Source: Corynebacterium sp. HMSC078H07
GTDB taxonomy: Bacteria > Actinomycetota > Actinomycetes > Mycobacteriales > Mycobacteriaceae
Reading direction: 5' to 3'
Assembly: GCF_001812805.1 (NCBI RefSeq)
Contig: NZ_KV810436.1
Span: 1 to 64,000 of the forward strand
Length of the DNA stretch: 64,000 bases
The translations under genes were made by a program, and so were the position numbers. The notes beneath the pieces were generated by a model. It was not told the origin of the DNA. It saw only the letters and a program-made list of their open reading frames with translations, and searched no databases. Positions within the stretch are counted from its first letter, which is position 1, and the number at the start of each line of letters is the position of its first letter. Below, piece after piece: positions 12,412 through 21,822 of the stretch.

Positions 12412-12849
12412 TTAATGGGGTGTCATCGTTAGCTGCTTTTGCTGCTCCCAAAACTTCTGAAGGCCCTGCTTTACGGCGGCGATGTCCTTCTGGGTGCCGA
12501 GAAGCTCGAAGTGATACAGCTCCGGTACGTGGCACTTGGCGGAAATGATGCGTCCGGCGACGCAGTAAGCACTTCCGAAGTTGGTATTCCCTGAGGTAAT
12601 AACGCCCCGGATAAAGGAGCGGTTGATTGGGTCATTGAGGAAGTCGATGACCTGTTTGGGGACTGCGCGTTTGAGCGAGCCGCCGCCGTAGGTGGGAACG
12701 ATGAGTACGTACGGGTGTGAAACCTGGATCATCCCGGTTTTCTTGGGGCGCAGTGGAATGCGCACCGCGGGTCTATCTAAGCGTTCGACGAATCTTTTCG
12801 TGTTTTCTGAAACGCTGGAAAAGTACACCAAATCTGGTGAGTCTGACAT
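12412..12849 (-). CDS. nrdI: NrdI flavodoxin-like protein
   Basis: A 145-aa flavodoxin-like protein that supplies the oxidant for assembling the Mn(III)2-tyrosyl radical in NrdF. Motifs: [17 protein letters not shown] (FMN phosphate loop), PTYGGG, and the [18 protein letters not shown] loop. The start at 12849 has GCAGGA six bases upstream; an in-frame ATG at 12879 would add 10 residues. It is the first gene of the leftward operon, 60-100 bp downstream of the double palindrome at 12909-12950. Confidence 0.92.
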   Translation of the reverse strand: MSDSPDLVYFSSVSENTKRFVERLDRPAVRIPLRPKKTGMIQVSHPYVLIVPTYGGGSLKRAVPKQVIDFLNDPINRSFIRGVITSGNTNFGSAYCVAGRIISAKCHVPELYHFELLGTQKDIAAVKQGLQKFWEQQKQLTMTPH

Positions 12850-12908
12850 AGCAATCCTGCTCATCCTGGCCTTAGCCATAAGTGGGATAGGTGATATTCG
12901 AAAAGACT

Positions 12909-12950
12909 AACTACGCAATGGCGTAGTTGCAACTACGGTCTAACGTAGTT
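12909..12950 (-). promoter_or_regulatory. Twin palindromic operator upstream of nrdI
   Basis: Two 20-bp palindromes with identical outer arms lie 22 bp apart centre to centre: AACTACGC-AATG-GCGTAGTT (12909-12928) and AACTACGG-TCTA-ACGTAGTT (12931-12950). Shared core AACTACG-N6-CGTAGTT. The two-helical-turn spacing would put two dimers on the same DNA face. They overlap the likely nrdI promoter (possible -35 TTGCAA and -10 TAGTCT on the minus strand). The adjacent DtxR/MntR-like gene is the obvious candidate regulator. Sites seen directly; regulator assignment inferred. Confidence 0.75.
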
Positions 12951-12994
12951 TTGAAAAGAGCAGGTGAGAGCAGGATTAATGCAAAGGGGAATGT

Positions 12995-13675
12995 CTAAAG
13001 GTTGTGGTGTGCTACAAACACTGCGTCGGTAGCTGGGCGTCCAAGTACTACCCACTGAGTGCTGCCGGCCACCTGTATTTCGAGAGAATCTGAAAAGGGC
13101 GCTCCCTCGCGCGTGCTAAGAACAGCCCCAGTGACAATGCCGCGCTCCTCAAGGAACTTCAGCAGTTGTGGGTCGGAATCAGAAATGCGTTCCACGGTCA
13201 CCTGCGATTGTGCACCGCTGTCGGTGAGGCGATGCGCACTGGGGATTGTGATCTGTCCATCAACCGTAGGGATAGGATCGCCGTGCGGATCCCTAGTGGG
13301 GTAATCAAGGAACTTATCCACACGTTCTATGAGCACGTCAGACACCGCGTGTTCGAGATTTTCGGCTTCATTGTGGACTTCGTCCCAGGTGTAGCCCAAT
13401 GCTTGAACCAAAAAAGACTCAAGCAATCGGTGACGGCGCACCATGACCAATGCGTACTGCCTGCCAAGTTCGGTTAACTCCACAGAGCCATAGGGCGTGT
13501 GTGACACGAGCCCTTGCTTCGCCATTTTGCGCACTGCATCAGAGACCGAGGAGAGCTTGAGTCCCAGCTGTTTTGCTATAAGCGTGGCGGTAACGGGCTC
13601 GGATGACCATTCCTTTAGCCCCCAGATAGCTTTCAAATAGTTCTGGGTACTGGTGGACAGCTCGGAAACAGACAT
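12995..13675 (-). CDS. DtxR/MntR-family metal-dependent regulator
   Basis: A 226-aa iron/manganese-responsive repressor type. The N-terminal winged helix (TQNYLKAIWGLKEW; recognition helix region KLSSVSDAVRKMAKQGLV) is followed by the helical dimerisation and metal-binding domain, where EAENLEHAVSDVLIERVDKFLDYP matches the DtxR/MntR ligand helix. A C-terminal SH3/FeoA-like domain spans about 150-226. Same strand as nrdIEF and separated from nrdI by 115-145 bp that carry the twin palindromes. MntR rather than DtxR seems likelier because Mn is the class Ib RNR cofactor; this is inference. Confidence 0.88.
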   Translation of the reverse strand: MSVSELSTSTQNYLKAIWGLKEWSSEPVTATLIAKQLGLKLSSVSDAVRKMAKQGLVSHTPYGSVELTELGRQYALVMVRRHRLLESFLVQALGYTWDEVHNEAENLEHAVSDVLIERVDKFLDYPTRDPHGDPIPTVDGQITIPSAHRLTDSGAQSQVTVERISDSDPQLLKFLEERGIVTGAVLSTREGAPFSDSLEIQVAGSTQWVVLGRPATDAVFVAHHNL

Positions 13676-13721
13676 GAGTAAATGTTAACCCAGCTTCCGA
13701 GTGCGCCTTTGGCGCTGTGCC

Positions 13722-13739
13722 CCAACGCTCATAGCGAAC
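13722..13739 (+). promoter_or_regulatory. ClgR-type activator box upstream of clpP1
   Basis: The segment CGCTCATAGCGAAC with four preceding bases matches the C. glutamicum ClgR consensus WNNWCGCYNANRGCGWWS at every specified position except the first W. It is centred about 58 bp before the expected start of the SigH-like promoter, a normal activator position. ClgR controls clpP1P2 in C. glutamicum (established). Confidence 0.8.
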
Positions 13740-13756
13740 AGAAGCCAAGTTTGAGA

Positions 13757-13782
13757 GGAATGCCGGTAAGGTGGGGCCAGTT
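13757..13782 (+). promoter_or_regulatory. SigH-like promoter of clpP1-clpP2
   Basis: GGAAT (13757-13761), an 18-nt spacer and GTT (13780-13782) match the corynebacterial SigH consensus GGAA-N18-20-GTT. It lies 31 bp before the clpP1 ATG, matching known heat and oxidative control of this operon. Confidence 0.65.
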
Positions 13783-13813
13783 AAAGCATTCTTCACTTGA
13801 AGGAGAACCACTA

Positions 13814-14413
13814 ATGTCTGAGAAGATTTCAATGAACTCGTCGTCTACGGGTATGAATCTGAGCGATAGCGTGTACGAGCGCCTGTTGCGTGAGCGCATT
13901 ATCTTCCTGGGAACCCAGGTCGATGATGAGATTGCGAACAAGCTTTGCGCCCAGATCCTCCTGCTGTCTGCCGAGGACCCCACTCGCGACATTTCGCTTT
14001 ACATCAACTCTCCGGGTGGCTCTGTCACTGCGGGCATGGCCATTTACGACACGATGAAGTACTCGCCGTGCGATATTGCCACGTACGGCATGGGCCTGGC
14101 TGCCTCTATGGGTCAGTTCCTTCTCTCCGGCGGCACCAAGGGCAAGCGCTACGCTCTGCCGCACGCGCGCATCATGATGCACCAGCCTTCCGCTGGTGTC
14201 GGTGGTACCGCAGCTGACATCGCCATCCAGGCTGAGCAGTTCGCGCAGACCAAGCGTGAGATGGCTGAGCTCATCGCTGAGCACACCGGCCAGACCTTCG
14301 AGCAGATCACCAAGGACTCTGACCGTGACCGCTGGTTCACCGCCCAGCAGGCCAAGGAGTACGGAATCGTCGACCAAGTCATCGAGTCCGTCAACGGTCC
14401 TATCAGCAACTAG
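13814..14413 (+). CDS. clpP1: ATP-dependent Clp protease proteolytic subunit 1
   Basis: A 199-aa serine peptidase subunit that forms the mixed ClpP1P2 tetradecamer with the next gene. Catalytic triad: S98 in GLAASMG, H123 in MMHQPSAG and D172 in DRDRWF. The IGF-loop-binding region and the handle helix are intact. ATG at 13814 behind AAGGAG. It is followed after 21 nt by clpP2; ClgR and SigH-like sites lie upstream. Confidence 0.96.
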   Translation: MSEKISMNSSSTGMNLSDSVYERLLRERIIFLGTQVDDEIANKLCAQILLLSAEDPTRDISLYINSPGGSVTAGMAIYDTMKYSPCDIATYGMGLAASMGQFLLSGGTKGKRYALPHARIMMHQPSAGVGGTAADIAIQAEQFAQTKREMAELIAEHTGQTFEQITKDSDRDRWFTAQQAKEYGIVDQVIESVNGPISN

Positions 14414-14434
14414 GGAACAAGGAGCCTTATTACA

Positions 14435-15058
14435 ATGTCTAACCTTCAGATGCCTTCTTCCCGCTACGTTCTGCCAGAGTTTATTGAGCAGAACGCGCAG
14501 GGATCCAAGACCACCAACCCGTACTCCAAGCTGTTTGAGGAGCGCATCATCTTCCTGGGCACCCAGGTCGATGACACCTCCGCTAACGACATCATGGCGC
14601 AGCTGCTGGTGCTGGAGTCTCAGGACCCAGACCGCGATATCACGATGTACATCAACTCCCCGGGTGGATCCTTCACCGCGCTGATGGCCATCTATGACAC
14701 CATGCGCTACGTGCGCCCGGACGTGCAGACCGTGTGCCTGGGCCAGGCCGCCTCCGCCGCAGCCGTCCTGCTGGCTGCCGGTGCCCCGGGTAAGCGCGCA
14801 GCACTTCCGAACTCTCGCGTGCTTATCCACCAGCCGCGCACGCAGGGCACCCAGGGCCAAGTCTCTGATCTTGAGATTGAGGCCAACGAGATTGAGCGTA
14901 TGCGCCGCCTCATGGAGGAGACCCTGGCCGAGCACACCGGCCGCACCGCTGAGCAGATTCGCATCGATACTGACCGTGACAAGATTCTCACCGCCCAGGA
15001 AGCAGTGGAGTACGGTCTCATCGATACCGTCTTTGATTACCGTAAGCTCAACGCCTAG
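14435..15058 (+). CDS. clpP2: ATP-dependent Clp protease proteolytic subunit 2
   Basis: A 207-aa second ClpP paralogue. The triad is in [10 protein letters not shown] (Ser), LIHQPRTQG (His) and DTDRDK (Asp). It has the longer N-terminus (SSRYVLPEF) typical of actinobacterial ClpP2, the subunit that docks ClpX or ClpC in mycobacteria. Cotranscribed with clpP1. A GC-rich hairpin at 15081-15111 ends the unit. Confidence 0.96.
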   Translation: MSNLQMPSSRYVLPEFIEQNAQGSKTTNPYSKLFEERIIFLGTQVDDTSANDIMAQLLVLESQDPDRDITMYINSPGGSFTALMAIYDTMRYVRPDVQTVCLGQAASAAAVLLAAGAPGKRAALPNSRVLIHQPRTQGTQGQVSDLEIEANEIERMRRLMEETLAEHTGRTAEQIRIDTDRDKILTAQEAVEYGLIDTVFDYRKLNA

Positions 15059-15080
15059 GTAAGTTGCGTGTAGGCGCGAT

Positions 15081-15111
15081 GCCCCGCCTCCGGATTTGGT
15101 CCGGGGCGGGG
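15081..15111 (+). terminator. Terminator of clpP1-clpP2
   Basis: GCCCCGCC (15081-15088) pairs with GGCGGGGC (15104-15111), and the stem is extended inward by CCGG/CCGG with one bulge. It is followed by a short T-containing tract, 22 nt after the clpP2 stop. Confidence 0.75.
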
Positions 15112-15133
15112 CTTGCTTTCGGCGAAGAGCGGC

Positions 15134-15420
15134 TTAGCCCTCATAAACTGGCAAGATGACGATGTGGCCATAGCGCTTGTCGACGTCCCAGGAGAGGTTT
15201 CGCACGGAGTCGCGCGAGGTGACGTCGACAAGCAGGGCGTCTGCGTCGAGATCGGTCGCGGCCTGGTCTTGAAGGTCGAACCTGGAGTTGCTCCTGAACG
15301 GTTGGGGCGGATGTGTCCGAGCTTCAGCCTAGGAGGCTAGCGCCAGTGGTATGGCTAGCGCCGGTGGTGTGGAGGGCCTTGTTGACGCCGATGTCGGTGA
15401 AGGGGCGGACAGCAGAAGTA
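15134..15420 (-). pseudogene. Remnant of an unrecognised gene between clpP2 and clpX
   Basis: A minus-strand frame ending at the TAA at 15134-15136 reads 64 protein-like codons (NSRFDLQDQAATDLDADA near the start of the good part, DKRYGHIVILPVYEG at the C-terminus) but has no usable start codon. A second frame just upstream (about 15327-15420; VRPFTDIGVNKALHTTGAS) ends at a TGA at 15324-15326. The two join if one frameshift is assumed. An 18-bp tandem duplication encoding HTTGAS twice lies at the junction. I read this as the decayed C-terminal part of a gene. Family not recognised. Confidence 0.5.
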
Positions 15421-15596
15421 AACGAGCAAGCAGCTCTGTCTATGTTGATTAAAGACTGTTTTAAATTCAATGGCGCGCCACTCAGTGGGGAATGAAGCTC
15501 ATGGGTGAGTGGTTTACTAGAGTGGAATGAAGACCGCGGGGGCTGCGGTAGAATCGCCCCACTAACACCCTCAGAGAAAAGAGTCGAAAGGCGTTC
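15421..15596 (+). promoter_or_regulatory. clpX upstream region
   Basis: A non-coding stretch. A TAGAAT -10-like element is at 15549-15554 and GAAAGG sits just before the clpX ATG, giving a leader of about 35 nt. No ClgR box was seen here. Nothing else was recognised. Confidence 0.5.
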
Positions 15597-16892
15597 ATGG
15601 CACGTATGCAAGAAAGCGCTGACCTGCTCAAGTGCTCCTTCTGCGGAAAGAGTCAAAAGCAGGTAAAGAAGCTTATCGCCGGCGGCGGCGTCTACATTTG
15701 TGACGAATGCATTGAGCTCTGCAACGAGATTATTGAGGAGGAGCTCGGCGCAGCTCAGGCCGAGGCGGATGAAGAGAAGGAGATGCGTCTGCCGCGTCCC
15801 TCGGAGATTTCGGCCTTCCTAGATAAGTACGTCATCGGCCAAGATCAGGCCAAGCGCGTGCTGTCGGTGGCGGTGTACAACCACTACAAGCGCATCAAGG
15901 CAGAAGAAGCCGCGGGCTTGGAGAGTCGCCGCAAGAAGGCACAGGAAGAGGACGTGGAGATTGCCAAGTCCAATATCCTCATGCTGGGCCCCACTGGCTC
16001 CGGTAAGACTTACCTGGCACAGACTTTGGCCCGGCTTCTCGACGTCCCCTTCGCCATCGCGGATGCCACCAGCCTGACAGAGGCCGGCTACGTGGGCGAG
16101 GATGTGGAGAATATCCTTCTCAAGCTACTCCAGGCAGCCGATTTCGATGTTGAGCGCGCGCAGCAAGGCATTATTTACGTTGATGAGGTAGACAAGATTT
16201 CCCGCAAGTCGGAGAACCCGTCAATCACTCGTGACGTCTCCGGTGAAGGTGTGCAGCAGGCGCTGCTCAAGATTCTTGAAGGCACCGTGGCCGCCATCCC
16301 GCCGCAGGGCGGGCGCAAGCACCCGAACCAGGAGTTCATCCAGCTGGATACCTCTAACATCCTGTTCATTGTTGCTGGCGCCTTTGCTGGTTTGGACAAG
16401 GTGATTTCGGAGCGTGTGGGCAAGAAGGGCGTTGGTTTCGGCGCCAAGCTGGAAACCAAGGATGAAAAAGAGTCTGTTGACTTCTTCTCGCAGGTCCGCC
16501 CCGAGGACTTGGTGAAGTTCGGCCTGATTCCGGAGTTTATTGGCCGTCTTCCGATTGTGGCGACGGTGGACAACTTGGACCGAGAGTCTCTGGTCAAGGT
16601 GCTCGTGGAGCCGAAGAATTCTTTGGTCAAGCAGTACCAGCGCCTGTTCAGCATGGACGGCGCGGAGTTGCACTTCGAGGATGAAGCGCTCGATGCCATC
16701 GCTGAGTTGGCACTGGAGCGCAAGACCGGTGCGCGTGGCCTGCGCGCCATCATGGAGGAGCTGCTTGTTCCGGTGATGTATGACCTGCCGGACCGCGAGG
16801 ATATTGCCAGCGTCCATATCACCGAAGCCTGCGTGAAGGGCGAAGGTGAGCCGGAGTTCGTCTACTCGGACGAAGCGAAGGAATCCGCTTAA
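15597..16892 (+). CDS. clpX: ATP-dependent Clp protease ATP-binding subunit ClpX
   Basis: A 431-aa AAA+ unfoldase that feeds substrates to ClpP1P2. The N-terminal C4 zinc-binding domain has C13, C16, C35 and C38. Walker A GPTGSGKT is at 131-138, Walker B at IIYVDEVDK, the pore loop GYVGED is present, and the sensor/arginine-finger region contains IPEFIGRLP. The C-terminal small domain is complete. ATG at 15597. It has its own promoter, separated from clpP1P2 by the decayed gene. Confidence 0.97.
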   Translation: MARMQESADLLKCSFCGKSQKQVKKLIAGGGVYICDECIELCNEIIEEELGAAQAEADEEKEMRLPRPSEISAFLDKYVIGQDQAKRVLSVAVYNHYKRIKAEEAAGLESRRKKAQEEDVEIAKSNILMLGPTGSGKTYLAQTLARLLDVPFAIADATSLTEAGYVGEDVENILLKLLQAADFDVERAQQGIIYVDEVDKISRKSENPSITRDVSGEGVQQALLKILEGTVAAIPPQGGRKHPNQEFIQLDTSNILFIVAGAFAGLDKVISERVGKKGVGFGAKLETKDEKESVDFFSQVRPEDLVKFGLIPEFIGRLPIVATVDNLDRESLVKVLVEPKNSLVKQYQRLFSMDGAELHFEDEALDAIAELALERKTGARGLRAIMEELLVPVMYDLPDREDIASVHITEACVKGEGEPEFVYSDEAKESA

Positions 16893-16982
16893 ACCGGCTG
16901 TAGATTTATGGCTGGGTGGTGCTGGAAAGCGTCGCTCGGCCATTTTTGTGGCTCAAATCAGAGTGGATGAGAGGAATCGACC

Positions 16983-17918
16983 ATGGAGCTACGTGACGAA
17001 CAATCACTGCAGGTGGCCAAGCTTTACTATCGCGGAGGACTGAGTCAAAGCGAGGTGGCTGCTGAGATGGGGTTGTCCCGGCCAACCGTTGCCAAGCTCT
17101 TGCAACATGCCAAAACCCGCGGATACGTCACGGTGGAAATCCATGATCCCCGTGAGGACGGCGATGAACTAGGCCAACGTCTAATGGAGCGTTATGGGCT
17201 TGAGGATGTTCGTCTCGTCTTTAGCCCTCGTGGTGATGAAGACACGCTTACAGAGGGCTTGGGGCGCGTCGGGGCCAAGATGCTCCATGAACTTGTCCAT
17301 GACGGTATGAGTGTGGGAATTTCCTGGGGGAATACCATGCACTCAGTGGCGCGGCATATGCAGCCAAAAAGCGTGGCTGGAGTCGAGATTGTACAGCTCA
17401 AAGGCGGACATTCGCACTCTATCCGCGTGACGAATGACATGGACACGCTCAAGCGCATTAGTGCGGCGTTTGGAGCCGAGACTCTAAGTCTGCCTCTGCC
17501 GGTCATTTTCGATTCTGCGGAAGCAAAAGAAATCGTCGAAAAAGATCGACACATTTCTTCCATTTTGAATGCAGGGCGCCACGCTGATCTTGCGGTTTTC
17601 ACTGTGGGAGCTGTCTCGCGCGATAGCCTGTTGATGAACCTTGGATACCTCAGTGAAGAGGAGATCCACGTGCTTGAACGCCAGGCCGTTGGTGACGCCT
17701 GCTCGCGTTTTTACACGGCCGATGGGGAGGTGGCCTCGCCAGCTATAGATGCGCGCACTATCGGCATTTCACTCTCAGAACTAAAGGCGATTCCGCAACG
17801 CTTCTTGGTGGCCGGTGGGCTTCAAAAGATGGCAGCCATCGATACCGCGCTGCGTATGAAGTTGGCGACGCATGTCGTTATCGACAAAGAAACAGCGAAC
17901 CGATTGCTTCAGCTTTAG
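16983..17918 (+). CDS. SorC/DeoR-type regulator of deoxynucleoside catabolism
   Basis: A 311-aa SorC-family repressor. The N-terminal helix-turn-helix (LSQSEVAAEMGLSRPTVAKLLQ, about 19-40) precedes a sugar-phosphate-binding domain of about 55-311 (SVGISWGNTMHSVA, VQLKGG, FTVGAVSRDS). By analogy with B. subtilis DeoR the inducer would be deoxyribose-5-phosphate. ATG at 16983 behind GAGGAAT. Its neighbours nupC, cdd, deoA, deoC and a phosphosugar mutase make this the likely local regulator. It converges on nupC across a shared terminator. Confidence 0.88.
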   Translation: MELRDEQSLQVAKLYYRGGLSQSEVAAEMGLSRPTVAKLLQHAKTRGYVTVEIHDPREDGDELGQRLMERYGLEDVRLVFSPRGDEDTLTEGLGRVGAKMLHELVHDGMSVGISWGNTMHSVARHMQPKSVAGVEIVQLKGGHSHSIRVTNDMDTLKRISAAFGAETLSLPLPVIFDSAEAKEIVEKDRHISSILNAGRHADLAVFTVGAVSRDSLLMNLGYLSEEEIHVLERQAVGDACSRFYTADGEVASPAIDARTIGISLSELKAIPQRFLVAGGLQKMAAIDTALRMKLATHVVIDKETANRLLQL

Positions 17919-17933
17919 GAGAAAACAAACAAA

Positions 17934-17958
17934 AGAGCCCCTCGTGCTGAGAGGCTCT
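17934..17958. terminator. Bidirectional terminator between regulator and nupC
   Basis: AGAGCCCCTC pairs with GAGAGGCTCT (one mismatch) around a 5-nt loop, flanked by an A-rich run on the left that reads as T-rich on the minus strand. It serves the convergent regulator and nupC genes. Confidence 0.75.
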
Positions 17959-17970
17959 CCTTGGCGCGGG

Positions 17971-19191
17971 TTAAAGAACCATGGGGGCGACGATGACGCC
18001 CACAATGGCGGCGTTGAGCATATTGGTTAAGAAACCACCGAACAGGGCTTTAGGCCCGAGTTTCGCAATCTCGCCGCGGCGCTCTGGTACAAGGCCGCCG
18101 ATTGATCCAATCTGAATGCCGATGGAGGAGATGTTGGCAAAGCCAGCCAGGGCGAAGGAAGAGAGCATGATGGCTTTGTCGCTGAGCTGGTCGATGTTTT
18201 CACCAAACGCGGTGTAGCCAACGAACTCATTGAGGATTGTCTTTTGGCCAATGAAGTTGCCGACCTGCATAACGTCGTCCCACGGGACGCCGATAAGCCA
18301 TGCCACCGGCGCGAAGAGGAGACCAAAGAGGCCTTCGAGAGACCAATTGTCTTGACCGAAGATGGAACCTACGCCGCCGAGGATGGCGGAAAGCATAGCG
18401 ATCATGGCGATAAAGGCAATGAGGAGGCAGGCCACTGAAATGGCAATCTTGCCACCGGCCATGGCACCGCTACTGATGGCATCGATGATGTTCTTGGAAT
18501 CGTTATCGCGCACGTCCTTGACCGTGGCATCTAGATTAGATTCCTCGGTCTCCGGCATGAGGCCCTTGGCGATGAGAAGGGAACCGGGGGCGTTCATCAA
18601 GGATGCGGCCAGAAGATACTCCAACGGTGCGCCCAATAGGGAATAACCAATGAGCGTGGAGCCGGCGACCGAGGCGAAGCCGCCGACCATACAGGTGTAG
18701 AGCTCCGAACGAGTGAGCTTGGGCAGGTACGGCTTGATGACGAGAGGGGCCTCCGACTGGCCGAGGAAAATAACTGTCGTGGCCCAGACAGACTCCACCT
18801 TGGATGTGCCCATAAGCCATTTGATGCCCGAACCGACGTACTCGACGAAGTACTGGATAACCCGGAGATAGTAGAGCGCAGCAATAATTGCGCCCAAAAA
18901 GATGACTACAGGAAGAACATTGAGGGCGAAAATGAAGTTTTCCCCGAGTAAGCCACCGAATACAAACGACGTACCTTCGTTCGTGAAATCAGTGAGCTTG
19001 GTGAGACCGTGGGAGACCGCTTCGAGAGCTTTGAACCCGGGCTCCCATGCCAGCACTAGGTAGCAGAAGACAATCTGTAGGGCGAGGCCCACACCGATTG
19101 TGCGCCACTTTATGTTTTTGCGGGAACTGGAAAGAACGTAAATGACCGCAAGGATCGCGAGGATTCCTAAAAGACCTTGTAGGCGTTCCAT
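17971..19191 (-). CDS. nupC: Concentrative nucleoside transporter (CNT family)
   Basis: A 406-aa polytopic membrane protein of the CNT family, a cation-coupled nucleoside importer. About 8-10 hydrophobic segments are visible, along with the family motifs GQSEAPLVIKPYL, GFASVAGSTLIGY and the C-terminal ALAGFANISSIGIQIG with LVPERR. ATG at 19191. It follows cdd by 18 nt in the same orientation, forming a cdd-nupC unit divergent from deoA. Confidence 0.93.
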   Translation of the reverse strand: MERLQGLLGILAILAVIYVLSSSRKNIKWRTIGVGLALQIVFCYLVLAWEPGFKALEAVSHGLTKLTDFTNEGTSFVFGGLLGENFIFALNVLPVVIFLGAIIAALYYLRVIQYFVEYVGSGIKWLMGTSKVESVWATTVIFLGQSEAPLVIKPYLPKLTRSELYTCMVGGFASVAGSTLIGYSLLGAPLEYLLAASLMNAPGSLLIAKGLMPETEESNLDATVKDVRDNDSKNIIDAISSGAMAGGKIAISVACLLIAFIAMIAMLSAILGGVGSIFGQDNWSLEGLFGLLFAPVAWLIGVPWDDVMQVGNFIGQKTILNEFVGYTAFGENIDQLSDKAIMLSSFALAGFANISSIGIQIGSIGGLVPERRGEIAKLGPKALFGGFLTNMLNAAIVGVIVAPMVL

Positions 19192-19209
19192 GTTTATCAG
19201 ACCATTCTC

Positions 19210-19644
19210 TTAGAGGGCCTCGGGGCCAAAGGAGTGGGGAAGGATTTCACTGAAGTCGAAGCTGCGGGGTGCACCATCGACGGAAACGATGACTCGTTCG
19301 CAATTGAACTCGCGCAGCACCTGGCGGCAGGCGCCACACGGATAGCACGGTTCAGCCTTGAGGCCAACGATGGCAACAGCGCGAATTACGGGCAGATTGG
19401 GCAAGTGGCCGTCATCAGCGGTGGCATCTCCTGACGTAATCATGTGAGCGGCGGCGTTGCGCTCGGCACAGATACCAAGGGGGCTGGAGGCATTTTCGAC
19501 GTTGGAGCCGGTGATGACCCGGCCATCGTCGAGAAGCAGGGCGGCACCGACCGGGAATGAGGAATACGGTGCCCATGCGTGGTGTGCTGCTTCCCTCGCC
19601 TTCTCCAAAAGCTCAACGTCTGTTGGCGTTTTTGTCGCATCCAT
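19210..19644 (-). CDS. cdd: Cytidine deaminase
   Basis: A 144-aa homotetrameric-type cytidine/deoxycytidine deaminase that converts (deoxy)cytidine to (deoxy)uridine. The zinc site is CAERNAA plus PCGACRQ, and the substrate motif NVENAS is present. ATG at 19644 behind AAAGGAC. First gene of the cdd-nupC pair and divergent from deoA. Confidence 0.95.
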   Translation of the reverse strand: MDATKTPTDVELLEKAREAAHHAWAPYSSFPVGAALLLDDGRVITGSNVENASSPLGICAERNAAAHMITSGDATADDGHLPNLPVIRAVAIVGLKAEPCYPCGACRQVLREFNCERVIVSVDGAPRSFDFSEILPHSFGPEAL

Positions 19645-19680
19645 AGCGATGGGTCCTTTCTTGCGGTGCGGGAGGAGGCG

Positions 19681-19745
19681 TGTTCCAGCGCTTCAGGAAC
19701 AAAAATAAAACTCCTCATTGACATCTGTTCTATTAGCGATAATAA
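19681..19745. promoter_or_regulatory. Divergent cdd/deoA control region with palindrome
   Basis: Rightward promoter for deoA: TTGACA (19718-19723), a 16-nt spacer and TAATAA (19740-19745). On the cdd side an inverted repeat TGTTCC-N9-GGAACA (19681-19701) lies between the cdd start and the rightward -35, a good operator position for the SorC/DeoR-type regulator. The palindrome is seen directly; the regulator match is inferred. Confidence 0.6.
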
Positions 19746-19848
19746 TGGGCTGTGTTGCGATGCACAAGCCCGAAATTCAAGTGAGGTAAAGCACAGCGGG
19801 CTGCATTCCGCATCCCGGAGTAGGTAGGTCAAGAGTGAAGGAGTTGTC

Positions 19849-21135
19849 GTGGCCGAGAAATTTGATGCAGTCGACGTTATCCGTACCAAACGTGACAAGG
19901 GGGTGCTGAGCCCTGCCGAGATTGATTGGGTTATTGACGCCTACACGCGTGGAGTGGTGGGCGATGAGCAGATGGCCGCACTTAATATGGCCATTTTCCT
20001 CAACGGCATGAACCGTGAGGAGATTTCGCGTTGGACCCAGGCGATGATCGCTTCCGGCGAAACGATGAGCTTCGATTCTTTGTCGAAAAAGACCGCCGAT
20101 AAGCACTCCACCGGAGGCGTCGGTGACAAAATCACCCTACCGCTCGCACCGCTCGTTGCGGCTTTCGGTGTCGCCGTACCTCAGCTGTCTGGACGCGGCC
20201 TCGGACACACGGGAGGAACACTGGACAAGCTGGAGGCAATTCCAGGGTGGCAGGCCGATGTGAGTAACGAGCGCATGATGGAAATCCTGGAGGATCCAGG
20301 TTGCATCATCTGTGCTGCCGGTGCTGGCTTGGCTCCAGCAGATAAAAAGATTTACGCATTGCGTGACATCACCTCCACGGTGGAAGCTATCCCGCTGATT
20401 GCCTCCTCCATCATGTCCAAGAAAATCGCGGAAGGTACGTCTTCCTTGGTCCTCGACGTTAAAGTCGGTTCCGGTGCATTCATGAAGAACCAAGAGCAGG
20501 CTCGCGAGTTGGCGCAAACCATGGTCGATTTGGGTAAAGACGCTGGCACGAAGACGACTGCTTTGCTGACTGATATGTCGACCCCTCTGGGGCGCAAGGT
20601 AGGCAATGCCCTTGAGGTTGAGGAATCTGTAGAGGTGCTCGCCGGTGGCGGTCCGGCGGACGTCGTCGAACTCACCGTTGCTCTGGCCCGCGAGATGCTC
20701 GAGGCAGCCGGCGTTCACGACGCCGACATTGAGGCAGCCCTCAAGGACGGCCGTGCTATGGACAAGTGGAAGCAAATGATTAAGGCGCAGGGCGGCGACC
20801 CAGATGCCGCTCTGCCGGTGGCGAGCCACACCCACGATGTCATCGCGGACTCCGATGGCTACCTGACCGAACTTGATGCTCTCGCTGTCGGCGTGAGCTC
20901 GTGGCGCTTGGGTGCCGGTCGTGCTCGAAAGGAAGATCCGGTACAGGCCACCGCTGGTATTGAACTGCATGCCACGAAGGGCGAGAAGGTGACCAAGGGA
21001 CAGAAACTGTTTACTCTCCACACGGAAACCCCAGACCGCTTCGAGCGCTCCTTGGAGGTTCTCAACAGCGGTTTTCAGATCACCAATGAACCGCTGTCTG
21101 AAGAGCGCACGATCATTCTTGACCGAATCAGCTAA
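19849..21135 (+). CDS. deoA: Thymidine (pyrimidine-nucleoside) phosphorylase
   Basis: A 428-aa class II pyrimidine phosphorylase that cleaves (deoxy)nucleosides to base and (deoxy)ribose-1-phosphate. Phosphate-binding motif [10 protein letters not shown], signature [20 protein letters not shown], and [15 protein letters not shown] are present, and length is typical. GTG start at 19849 behind AAGGAG. It heads the deoA-deoC-mutase operon. Confidence 0.94.
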   Translation: MAEKFDAVDVIRTKRDKGVLSPAEIDWVIDAYTRGVVGDEQMAALNMAIFLNGMNREEISRWTQAMIASGETMSFDSLSKKTADKHSTGGVGDKITLPLAPLVAAFGVAVPQLSGRGLGHTGGTLDKLEAIPGWQADVSNERMMEILEDPGCIICAAGAGLAPADKKIYALRDITSTVEAIPLIASSIMSKKIAEGTSSLVLDVKVGSGAFMKNQEQARELAQTMVDLGKDAGTKTTALLTDMSTPLGRKVGNALEVEESVEVLAGGGPADVVELTVALAREMLEAAGVHDADIEAALKDGRAMDKWKQMIKAQGGDPDAALPVASHTHDVIADSDGYLTELDALAVGVSSWRLGAGRARKEDPVQATAGIELHATKGEKVTKGQKLFTLHTETPDRFERSLEVLNSGFQITNEPLSEERTIILDRIS

Positions 21136-21164
21136 CACACATTCACCGACATTTAGGAGACATT

Positions 21165-21821
21165 ATGACTTCTCGCACTGACGTTGCCCAGATGATTGAT
21201 CACACCCTGCTTAAACCGGAAGCGACGCCGGACCAGGTGGCCGCTTTGGCCAAGGAAGCGGGAGAACTGGGCACCTATTCAATTTGCGTATCGCCGAACC
21301 AATTGCCTGTTGAGGTGCCGGCGGGCGTACACGTAGCCACCGTCGTTGGCTTTCCTTCCGGTGCTGTGAAGACCGAGGTTAAGGCAGCTGAGACTGCACG
21401 TGCAGTGAAAGACGGTGCCGAAGAGATTGACATGGTGGTCAATCTTTCCCAGGTCAAGTCCCATGACTACGCCGCGGTGGAGGCCGACATCAAGGCCGTG
21501 CGCGATGCTGCACCGGCTCCAGTCATCGTGAAGGTCATCATTGAATCTGCTGCGCTTGACGATGAAGAAATCGTCGCCACGTGCCAAGCCGCCGAGCGCG
21601 CAGGCGCCGATTTTGTCAAGACCTCGACTGGCTTCCACCCCGCTGGTGGTGCTTCGGTCCATGCCGTGAAGCTTTTGGCAGACACCGTCGAGGGTCGCCT
21701 CGGTGTAAAGGCCTCGGGTGGAATCCGTGATGCTGAGGCCGCCCAGGCCATGATTGATGCTGGCGCAACGCGCTTGGGTCTGTCTTCCTCTGCAGCCGTG
21801 CTCGAAGGATTCGAGGCTTAA
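21165..21821 (+). CDS. deoC: Deoxyribose-phosphate aldolase
   Basis: A 218-aa class I aldolase that splits deoxyribose-5-phosphate into acetaldehyde and glyceraldehyde-3-phosphate. The Schiff-base lysine lies in [10 protein letters not shown], the second lysine in [10 protein letters not shown], and [10 protein letters not shown] is at the N-terminus. ATG at 21165 behind AGGAGA, 29 nt after deoA. The next gene begins one base after its stop. Confidence 0.95.
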   Translation: MTSRTDVAQMIDHTLLKPEATPDQVAALAKEAGELGTYSICVSPNQLPVEVPAGVHVATVVGFPSGAVKTEVKAAETARAVKDGAEEIDMVVNLSQVKSHDYAAVEADIKAVRDAAPAPVIVKVIIESAALDDEEIVATCQAAERAGADFVKTSTGFHPAGGASVHAVKLLADTVEGRLGVKASGGIRDAEAAQAMIDAGATRLGLSSSAAVLEGFEA

Positions 21822-21822
21822 A

